DNA of 20,311 nucleotides from assembly GCA_023412655.1 (NCBI GenBank), contig JAEYNH010000096.1, forward strand, positions 1 through 20,311, in the 5' to 3' direction. The notes beneath the pieces are model-generated. The model ran no database searches. It saw nothing but the letters and a program-made list of their open reading frames with translations, and was not told the DNA's origin. Position numbers and translations under genes: made by a program. Origin of the DNA: Pseudomonadota bacterium (GTDB lineage: Bacteria; Pseudomonadota; Alphaproteobacteria; Caulobacterales; Caulobacteraceae). How positions within the stretch are numbered: position 1 is the stretch's first letter; each line of letters starts with the position of its first letter. Of this stretch, positions 14,735 to 20,311 are shown piece by piece.

Positions 14735-14853
14735 TGTTGTCACATTTTTACAATTTTGACAAGGTGCGGCTGTGACAACACAGCCTTTTGCCTCTCCGGA
14801 GCCCCTCGACCGCCAGTAAATCCAAGCGTTAGGACGAGGGACGGCTTGTCAAA
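14735..14853. promoter_or_regulatory. scfR-aceA operator region with two inverted repeats
   Basis: TGTTGTCACA (14735-14744) and TGTGACAACA (14771-14780) form a perfect 10-bp inverted repeat with centres 36 bp apart. TTTGACAA (14755-14762) and TTGTCAAA (14846-14853) form a second, wider pair. Four GACAA/TTGTC cores thus lie in 119 bp between the divergent genes. An AT-rich tract (14743-14757) sits between the first two and may hold promoter elements. The binding protein is inferred to be the ScfR-like regulator. Confidence 0.6.
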
Positions 14854-14884
14854 GAGCCACTGGATTTACACGCGGAAGAGACAC

Positions 14885-16477
14885 ATGGCGTATCAGGACC
14901 ACATCATCGAGATGGGCCAGCTCATCAAGAGCAAGGGCGGTACGTGGGACGGGATCGACCCGGAAGCCGTGGCCCGCATGCGCCTGCAGAACCGGTTCAA
15001 GACCGGCCTGGAGATCGCCAAGTACACCGCCGGCATCATGCGCGCCGACATGGCGGCCTATGACGCCGATCCCACCCAGTACACCCAAAGCTTGGGCTGC
15101 TGGCACGGCTTCGTCGCACAGCAGAAGATGATCGCCGTGAAGCGGCACTTCGGCACCACCAAGCGCCGCTACATCTATCTCTCGGGCTGGATGGTCGCCG
15201 CCCTGCGTTCGGAGTTCGGCCCGCTGCCGGACCAGTCGATGCACGAGAAGACCACCGTCCCGGCGCTGATCGAAGAGATCTACACCTTCCTGAAGCAGGC
15301 TGACGCCCGCGAGCTGGGCGGCCTGTTCCGTGACCTGGACGCGGCCCGCAAGGCCGGCGACTCCGCCAAGGAGCAGCAGATCCAGGACAAGATCGACAAC
15401 TTCGAGACCCACGTGGTCCCGATCATCGCCGACATCGACGCCGGCTTCGGCAACGCCGAGGCGACGTACCTGCTGGCCAAGAAGATGATCGAGGCCGGCG
15501 CCTGCGCCATCCAGATCGAGAACCAGGTCTCGGACGAGAAGCAGTGCGGCCACCAGGACGGCAAGGTCACGGTTCCGCATGAGGACTTCATCCAGAAGCT
15601 GCGGGCGGTCCGCTACGCGTTCCTCGAGCTCGGCGTCGACAACGGCATCATCGTCGCACGCACCGACAGCCTGGGCGCGGGCCTGACCAAGCAGATCGCC
15701 TTCTCCAAGGAGCCGGGCGACCTGGGCGACCAGTACAACAGCTTCCTCGACTGCGAGGAGATCGACGCCAGCCAAGTCGGCAACGGTGACGTGGTCATCA
15801 CCCGCAACGGCAAGCTGCTGCGTCCGAAGCGCCTGCCGTCCAACCTGTTCCAGTTCCGCGAAGGCACCGGCGTCGACCGGGTGGTCCTGGACTGCATCAC
15901 GTCGCTGCAGAACGGCGCGGACCTGCTGTGGATCGAGACCGAGAAGCCGCACGTGGAGCAGATCGGCGCCATGGTCGACCGCATCCGTGAAGTCGTGCCA
16001 AACGCCAAGCTGACCTACAACAACAGCCCGTCCTTCAACTGGACGCTGAAGTTCCGCGAGCAGGTGTTCGAGGAGTGGATCCAGGCGGGCAAGGACGTGT
16101 CGGCCTACGACAAGTCCAAGCTGATGAGCGCCGAGTACGACGAGACGCCCCTGGGCATCGAGGCGGACCAGAAGATCCGCAGCTTCCAGGCGGACGGCGC
16201 CCGGCGGGCCGGGATCTTCCACCACCTGATCACCCTGCCGACCTACCACACGGCCGCGCTGTCCACCGACAACCTGGCCAAGGAGTACTTCGGCGAGGCT
16301 GGCATGCTGGGCTACGTCCTGGGCGTCCAGCGGCAGGAGATCCGCAAGGGCCTGCCCTGCGTGAAGCACCAGAACATGTCCGGGTCGGACATCGGCGACG
16401 ACCACAAGGAATACTTCGCGGGCGAAGCGGCCCTGAAGGCCGGCGGCGTCCACAACACGATGAACCAGTTCGCCTGA
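14885..16477 (+). CDS. aceA: Isocitrate lyase
   Basis: A 530-residue isocitrate lyase, which splits isocitrate into glyoxylate and succinate in the first step of the glyoxylate shunt. The length and the catalytic motif EKQCGHQDGKVTVPH (Cys221) mark the longer Pseudomonas-type subfamily, not the KKCGH E. coli form. Metal-site residues lie in IADIDAGFGNAEATYLLAKK (Asp183, Asp185). The C-terminal lid region includes YNNSPSFNW and LPTYHTAALS. ATG 14885 follows GGAAGAG at a normal distance and begins the family's N-terminus (MAYQDHIIEMG); the longer frame from TTG 14756 crosses the operator. Substantial leader sequence precedes the gene. It is probably co-transcribed with the DUF4170 gene. Confidence 0.97.
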   Translation: MAYQDHIIEMGQLIKSKGGTWDGIDPEAVARMRLQNRFKTGLEIAKYTAGIMRADMAAYDADPTQYTQSLGCWHGFVAQQKMIAVKRHFGTTKRRYIYLSGWMVAALRSEFGPLPDQSMHEKTTVPALIEEIYTFLKQADARELGGLFRDLDAARKAGDSAKEQQIQDKIDNFETHVVPIIADIDAGFGNAEATYLLAKKMIEAGACAIQIENQVSDEKQCGHQDGKVTVPHEDFIQKLRAVRYAFLELGVDNGIIVARTDSLGAGLTKQIAFSKEPGDLGDQYNSFLDCEEIDASQVGNGDVVITRNGKLLRPKRLPSNLFQFREGTGVDRVVLDCITSLQNGADLLWIETEKPHVEQIGAMVDRIREVVPNAKLTYNNSPSFNWTLKFREQVFEEWIQAGKDVSAYDKSKLMSAEYDETPLGIEADQKIRSFQADGARRAGIFHHLITLPTYHTAALSTDNLAKEYFGEAGMLGYVLGVQRQEIRKGLPCVKHQNMSGSDIGDDHKEYFAGEAALKAGGVHNTMNQFA

Positions 16478-16526
16478 TAGCCAAGGAGAGGCGCCGGGCC
16501 GCGAGGTCCGGCGGCCTGGAGTGACC

Positions 16527-16736
16527 ATGATGACCAAGGAACGGTTCTGGGTCGTCGGCGGCGAGTACAGCTGCACGGCCTTCAAGTCCCTGAAGCACGG
16601 GGCCCCTGAGGTGCTGGGCCCGTACGAAAGCCGCGATGAGGCCCGGGCGGTGTGGCGCCGTAAGGCTGACGAGACGCGCAGCTTGGCCACCGCCAAATAC
16701 GCCATCGCCACGGAGCACCTCGTCCTGCCCGGCTGA
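16527..16736 (+). CDS. DUF4170 family small protein
   Basis: A 69-residue protein with the DUF4170 signature: RFWVVGGEYSCTAFKSLKHG at the start, then GPYESRDEARAVWRRKADET and a short end resembling a beta strand (AKYAIATEH). The family is typical of alphaproteobacteria and has no established function. ATG 16527 sits 5 bases after GGAG (16518-16521); GTG 16521 and ATG 16530 are alternatives. It begins 49 bp after the aceA stop and ends 23 bp before a strong hairpin that separates it from aceB, so it belongs to the aceA transcript by layout. Confidence 0.85.
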   Translation: MMTKERFWVVGGEYSCTAFKSLKHGAPEVLGPYESRDEARAVWRRKADETRSLATAKYAIATEHLVLPG

Positions 16737-16759
16737 GGCAGGCTAAGATCTGTCGCCTA

Positions 16760-16807
16760 GGCTCCCCGCCCCTCTCCGAGGGCCCGGGCGGGGAGCCGCT
16801 TCTTTCG
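16760..16807 (+). terminator. GC-rich hairpin terminator between the DUF4170 gene and aceB
   Basis: A perfect 12-bp stem, GGCTCCCCGCCC (16760-16771) with GGGCGGGGAGCC (16786-16797), has a 14-nt loop and is followed by GCTTCTTTC. The T-run is weak, so termination may be partial, with read-through into aceB. Confidence 0.7.
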
Positions 16808-16839
16808 GGCCCTCGATCCGCCGATTTTCGGAGCGTTCC

Positions 16840-18441
16840 ATGTCCCTCGACCTCGACACGCGTCCTTCCGTGACGCTGACCCAACCGACCGAGGGGCGCG
16901 ATGCGGAGGTGCTGACGCCCGAGGCGTTGGCCTTCCTGGCCGAGCTGCATCGCCGCTTCAACGACCGCCGCCTGGAACTGCTTGCCCTGCGCGAAGAGCG
17001 CCAGACCCGCTTCGACGCGGGCGCCAAGCCGGACTTCCTCCCCGAGACCCAGGCCATCCGTGACGGCGACTGGAAGGTCGCGCCGATCCCCGCCGATCTG
17101 CTGGACCGCCGGGTCGAGATCACGGGCCCCGTCGATCGCAAGATGATCATCAACGCCCTGAACTCGGGCGCCCGTGTGTTCATGGCCGACTTCGAGGACG
17201 CCTCGTCCCCGACCTGGCGCAACATGATCGATGGCCAGATCAACCTGAAGGACCGCTGGGCCAACCAGATCGGCTTCACCGACCCCAACACCGGCAAGAA
17301 CTATGCCCTGAAGGACAAGGTCGCGACCCTCATCGTCCGCCCGAGGGGCTGGCACCTCCCCGAGGCCCACGCCACGGTGGACCAGGAGGAGATGAGCGGA
17401 GCCCTGTTCGACTTCGGCCTTTATTTCTTCCACAACGCCAAGACGTCACTGGCCGCGGGCTCGGGCCCCTATTTCTACCTGCCGAAGATGGAGAGCCATC
17501 TCGAGGCCCGCCTGTGGAACGAGGTCTTCGTCTACGCCCAGGAAGCGCTGGGCGTCCCCAACGGCACGATCAAGGCCACGGTGCTCATCGAGACGCTGCC
17601 CGCCGCCTTCGAGATGGACGAGATCATCTACGAGCTGCGCGACCACATGGCCGGCCTGAACTGCGGGCGGTGGGACTACATCTTCTCGTACATCAAGCGC
17701 CTGAAGGCCCAGCCCGACGCCCTGACGCCGGACCGCGCGGTGATGACCATGGGCCAAGCGTTCCTGCAGGCCTATTCCTTCAAGCTGATCCAGACCTGCC
17801 ACCGCCGCGGCGCCTTCGCCATGGGCGGCATGGCGGCCCAGATCCCCGTGAAGGGCGACCCCGCGGCCAATGAGGCGGCCTTCGCCAAGGTCCGGGCGGA
17901 TAAGGAACGCGAGGCGACCAACGGCCATGACGGCACCTGGGTGGCGCACCCGGATCTTGTGCCGGTGGCCATGGAGGTGTTCGACCGGCTGATGCCGGGG
18001 CCGAACCAACTGGACAAGCTGCGCGAGGACATCACCGTCACGCGCGAGGACATGCTGCGCGTCCATGAAGGCGAGCGCACCGAAGGCGGTCTGCGCGAAA
18101 ACATCCGCGTCGGCGTCCAGTACATCGAAGCCTGGCTGCGCGGCCGGGGCGCGGTGCCGCTCTACAACCTCATGGAAGACGCCGCGACCGCCGAGATCAG
18201 CCGCACGCAGATCTGGCAGTGGCTGCGCCACGAGGCGAAGCTGGCCGATGGCCGCACCGTTACGCCGGAGCTGCTGCGCGAACTCATCGACCAGGAGATG
18301 GCCGGCCTGCGCAACACCCTGCCGGCCGAAGCCTTCACCGGCGGTCGCTTCGCCGAAGCCCAGCGGATCTTCCTGGACATGTGCCTGGCCGAGACGCTGG
18401 AAGAGTTCCTGACCCTCCCCGCCTACCGGGTGCTGGACTAG
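16840..18441 (+). CDS. aceB: Malate synthase A
   Basis: A 533-residue malate synthase A, which condenses glyoxylate with acetyl-CoA to malate, the second step of the glyoxylate shunt. The size fits isoform A (about 530) rather than G (about 720). Motifs are RVFMADFEDASSPTWRN (112-128), catalytic Arg168 in IVRPRGWHL, Mg-binding Glu251 in VLIETLPAAFEMDEI, the malate-synthase signature RDHMAGLNCGRWDYIF (267-282) and the C-terminal NLMEDAATAEISR. ATG 16840 is preceded by GGAG at about 7 bases. The distance from the upstream hairpin is only 42 bp, so aceB may depend on read-through or on a promoter inside the hairpin region. Confidence 0.97.
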   Translation: MSLDLDTRPSVTLTQPTEGRDAEVLTPEALAFLAELHRRFNDRRLELLALREERQTRFDAGAKPDFLPETQAIRDGDWKVAPIPADLLDRRVEITGPVDRKMIINALNSGARVFMADFEDASSPTWRNMIDGQINLKDRWANQIGFTDPNTGKNYALKDKVATLIVRPRGWHLPEAHATVDQEEMSGALFDFGLYFFHNAKTSLAAGSGPYFYLPKMESHLEARLWNEVFVYAQEALGVPNGTIKATVLIETLPAAFEMDEIIYELRDHMAGLNCGRWDYIFSYIKRLKAQPDALTPDRAVMTMGQAFLQAYSFKLIQTCHRRGAFAMGGMAAQIPVKGDPAANEAAFAKVRADKEREATNGHDGTWVAHPDLVPVAMEVFDRLMPGPNQLDKLREDITVTREDMLRVHEGERTEGGLRENIRVGVQYIEAWLRGRGAVPLYNLMEDAATAEISRTQIWQWLRHEAKLADGRTVTPELLRELIDQEMAGLRNTLPAEAFTGGRFAEAQRIFLDMCLAETLEEFLTLPAYRVLD

Positions 18442-18447
18442 TTCGGG

Positions 18448-18516
18448 TGAGGGCCTTCGCGTTCGTCGCGCCCGGGCAGGGGACAGCTCAGGGCGGGACA
18501 CGCGGGAAGGCCCTCA
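18448..18516. repeat. Inverted repeat downstream of aceB, possible terminator
   Basis: TGAGGGCCTTC (18448-18458) and its exact complement GAAGGCCCTCA (18506-18516) flank 47 bp starting 6 bp after the aceB stop. This may be a long-loop terminator or an intergenic repeat element. Nothing else convincing is seen in 18442-18636. Confidence 0.4.
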
Positions 18517-18636
18517 TCCGTCACCTGCGGCGGTGAGCGCGGGCTCGCCCCCGGGCCGATCGCGTTGTCGACGCAGGCCGTCGGCTGACGCCGCCGCAGG
18601 GGGCAGGATCGACTGACGGCCGCGTTCCTACATCCG

Positions 18637-19800
18637 TCAGGGCGCCCTGGACCGCAGCAGAGCGTCGGTGCCATCCAGGCCCCAGCCTTCCACCTCCGTC
18701 AGTGCGACCGTGCGCGCCTGCCCGGCCGCGCCTAGGCGCGCGAGGTCGAAGCCGGTGTAGTTGAGCGCGCCATAGTCGCGGACGTAGAACCGCTTGCGAT
18801 CCAGATCCTCGAGCGCCGTGAACGAGGTGTACTCGGTGGAAGGCCCGGAGGACGATCCGCTGCCCTCGGCGCCGCCACCGCCACTCAGGTCGATGGTTAT
18901 GTCCTTGGGCCGGTCAAAGTTGTTCATGACGTGCGCCAGAGTCAGCACCGCCTCGTCCGGGTCGCTCACCTTCTGGGCGAACTTGGAATAGTACGCGGCG
19001 CGCACGAAGCGGCCCACCGCCGTATTCGAGGCCGGCAGGCCGGTGGTCGCGATGCCCGCATCGGGCGCCCGAGCCACGAACTTGCCGAAGGTCGTCTCCG
19101 ACTTGTCGACGTTGCTCAGGAACGAATAGTTCCCGAGGTTGGTGAGGTGCCAGGGGAAGCTGGGGCCGTTGGTCATCACCCCCACCAGGTTGTCGTAGAT
19201 GTTCTGTTTGCCGTCCTGATACTCGATCACGATCGAGGCGCCGCTGCGGTCATGGGCGATGAAATGGACCGGCGGCTGGCCGCCCCCAAGCCGGGCCAGC
19301 GGAGCCAGGATCACTGGCTGCCGCTGCAGCGCGGCCTTGAGTTCGGCCACGGTCGTGAATTGCCCGAGCGCCCAGCTGCCCAGGTCCAATGCCGAGAGCA
19401 CGGCGCGGGTCCCGGCGACCGTGTCGCGGGGCCCGTTGGCCGAGGCGTAGGCGAGCAGGCTGAAGGTCAGGCCCTGGTCGTTCATGCCCTCCAGCACCTT
19501 CTCGTCGGCCGGGCCCAGCGGCGCGCCGGGCGTGGGAGCCCGGAACGGCAGGGTCACCACCAGCATGCCGTAGCGCGTGGTGTATTCGAGCGGCCGGCGC
19601 GGGTCGGGGCTGGAGGTGTATCGTTTGCCCGGCGGCACGAAGCTGAGCTGGTAGGGCATCTCACCGCCCAGCTCGACCGTGCGGCCCGCATAGGTGCGGT
19701 TGTTGGCGTCGTTGTATATCAGCGCGGTGCAGGCGTCGGCCCGCGTGGGCCCCAGGAGCGTGATCGCGCCCAGGGCAAAGAGCATGTGCTGCCACTTCAT
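18637..19800 (-). CDS. Exported C59-family Ntn hydrolase (choloylglycine hydrolase/penicillin acylase-like)
   Basis: A 387-residue linear amide C-N hydrolase. A signal peptide (MKWQHMLFALGAITLLGPTR) ends at ADA|C24, so export itself would expose the nucleophilic cysteine. Counting from that Cys, Arg17 of the family is present (Arg40) but position 20 is Glu43 instead of the usual Asp (GRTVEL). TNGPSFPWHLTNL (Asn211) and GRFVRAAYYS (Arg264/267) match the other active-site regions. A Gly/Ser-rich loop (about 307-319) precedes the C-terminal strands. Substrates in the family include bile salts, penicillin V and acyl-homoserine lactones; none can be chosen from sequence. ATG 19800 follows GAGGTG; the frame upstream to 19971 has no signal-like sequence. 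Confidence 0.9.
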   Translation of the reverse strand: MKWQHMLFALGAITLLGPTRADACTALIYNDANNRTYAGRTVELGGEMPYQLSFVPPGKRYTSSPDPRRPLEYTTRYGMLVVTLPFRAPTPGAPLGPADEKVLEGMNDQGLTFSLLAYASANGPRDTVAGTRAVLSALDLGSWALGQFTTVAELKAALQRQPVILAPLARLGGGQPPVHFIAHDRSGASIVIEYQDGKQNIYDNLVGVMTNGPSFPWHLTNLGNYSFLSNVDKSETTFGKFVARAPDAGIATTGLPASNTAVGRFVRAAYYSKFAQKVSDPDEAVLTLAHVMNNFDRPKDITIDLSGGGGAEGSGSSSGPSTEYTSFTALEDLDRKRFYVRDYGALNYTGFDLARLGAAGQARTVALTEVEGWGLDGTDALLRSRAP

Positions 19801-20070
19801 GGTGCACCTCGGTTGTCGTACGGCCGCCGGCCTGCGGCCAAGGGGGACGGGGCGACGCCCCGCCGGTGGGGGCCACCGAGGTCGACGGCGGCACGGTGAG
19901 GTATGATGAGGGGCCTGTGGGGCGCCCGGGGTGCTGGACGCAGGACGATCTCCACCGCCGACGAGCTGCACGGCGCCGAGGCCGCTTGGCGCGGCGGGCG
20001 GGGGGACGAAAGTCCGGTGCGCGCGCCTGTCATCGTCGTCCTGACCGCAGGTACAGCATTTGCACCGCGT

Positions 20071-20088
20071 GTCCGCGCAAGCGCGGAC
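20071..20088. repeat. Perfect short palindrome GTCCGCGC-AA-GCGCGGAC
   Basis: Eight-base arms are separated by AA within the gene-free right end. It could be an operator or a cruciform/hairpin; no T-run follows. The function is unknown. Confidence 0.4.
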
Positions 20089-20249
20089 CTGGGGTTCGCA
20101 GCGCTGGCAGGTCGTGTCGGGCTTGCGGCCGGCAGGATCTGCCTTCCCGAAGCAAGCGCCTCTTCAGACGCTCGCGCAAGCAAAATGGCGCGCGTTCCCG
20201 GATGAACCCCAGCGGGGAGGCCTCGCCCCCAAGACAGACTTTGAGTGTT

Positions 20250-20311
20250 GGAGGTGATGAACCGTGGGCGCGGGGGCCGGGGCGGGGGGGTGGTTTTTTA
20301 AGGGGGGGTGC
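20250..20311 (+). other. Possible gene start (GGAGG then ATG/GTG) running into a G-rich tail
   Basis: GGAGG at 20250-20254 is followed by ATG 20257 and GTG 20264. The sequence then becomes G homopolymers broken by a T6 run. In the ATG frame a TAA occurs after 14 codons; the GTG frame stays open as Gly/Ala repeats. This may be a real gene start whose sequence degenerates through read-end error. Confidence 0.3.

Larger units (their letters stand above)
19801..20311. other. No convincing gene; upstream region of the C59 hydrolase and window end
   Basis: I find no supported protein or RNA gene in these 511 bp. Open frames on both strands are Arg/Ala/Pro-rich with no recognisable motif. The stretch must contain the promoter of the minus-strand hydrolase, but no clear -35/-10 pair stands out. 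A palindrome and a homopolymer-rich tail are listed separately. Confidence 0.5.

Noticed and set aside
14849..16711. 620-codon open frame antisense to aceA
   Set aside because: It is a high-GC shadow of aceA; the product is Leu/Val/Asp-rich with no family motif.
20001..20018. RNase P RNA-like GACGAAAGTCCGG string
   Set aside because: It resembles the GGAAAGTCCGG core of rnpB, but the flanking sequence does not continue into the conserved helices or the 3' region.
19797..20183. 128-codon minus-strand frame at the right end
   Set aside because: Ala/Pro/Arg-rich, no motif, overlaps the start of the C59 gene, and has no ribosome-binding site.
1..20311. CRISPR array or insertion sequence
   Set aside because: No regularly spaced identical repeats and no transposase motif were seen on either strand.

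Overview
The window looks like a chromosomal segment of an alphaproteobacterium, most likely Caulobacterales (Caulobacter/Phenylobacterium-like). The reasons are very high GC with strong C/G third-position bias, the metX-metW pair, a quinone-type pyrD preceded by a DUF952 gene, a ~530-residue isocitrate lyase, a DUF4170 protein, and an ScfR/RamB-type regulator divergent from aceA. The genus is inferred from gene content and style, not from a search.

Left region (1-2883): a decayed genomic island next to a tRNA gene. A tRNA-Arg(ACG) at 2807-2883 (minus) is followed by four GTGTAG boxes. Next comes a tyrosine-recombinase gene that lacks a recognisable start codon and its whole catalytic domain. 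It is joined tail to tail at about 1910-1920 to an FG-GAP/VCBS-repeat gene that has also lost its 3' end. Beyond lie a small XRE-type repressor (722-985, minus) and, running off the left edge, the N-terminal ~201 residues of a GHKL ATPase of the MutL/MORC-like class (1-605, minus). That ATPase has TTG as its likely start. ATPases of this kind, together with XRE proteins, are known from modification-linked restriction/defence islands with Vsr, Dcm and Z1 helicase genes. The partner genes would lie left of position 1, so the system itself is not proven here. Base composition of this part is visibly lower in GC than the rest.

Middle region (3119-11948): core metabolism and housekeeping. It holds a class I methyltransferase, then a DmpA-type P1 peptidase divergent from a lipoprotein gamma-glutamyltransferase, both autoprocessing hydrolases. 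The gamma-glutamyltransferase gene overlaps, tail to tail, the gene for an orphan membrane histidine kinase. A minus-strand cluster sixA-like / DUF952 / pyrD leads into that kinase. Divergent from sixA are metX and metW, which overlap by 4 bases (methionine biosynthesis).

Right region (11985-18441): a glyoxylate-shunt locus. A 410-residue protein with two complete TetR units lies downstream of an ScfR/RamB-like regulator. That regulator is divergent from aceA, across an intergenic region with four TTGTC/GACAA elements forming two inverted repeats. Then come aceA, a small DUF4170 gene, a 12-bp GC-rich hairpin, and aceB. Isocitrate lyase and malate synthase together let the cell grow on acetate or fatty acids; the ScfR-like protein is the obvious candidate regulator.

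Right end (18442-20311): an inverted repeat, an exported C59-type (choloylglycine hydrolase/penicillin acylase-like) Ntn hydrolase on the minus strand, then about 500 bp without a convincing gene. The final ~50 bases are a G-homopolymer-rich tail that looks like low-quality sequence at a contig end.
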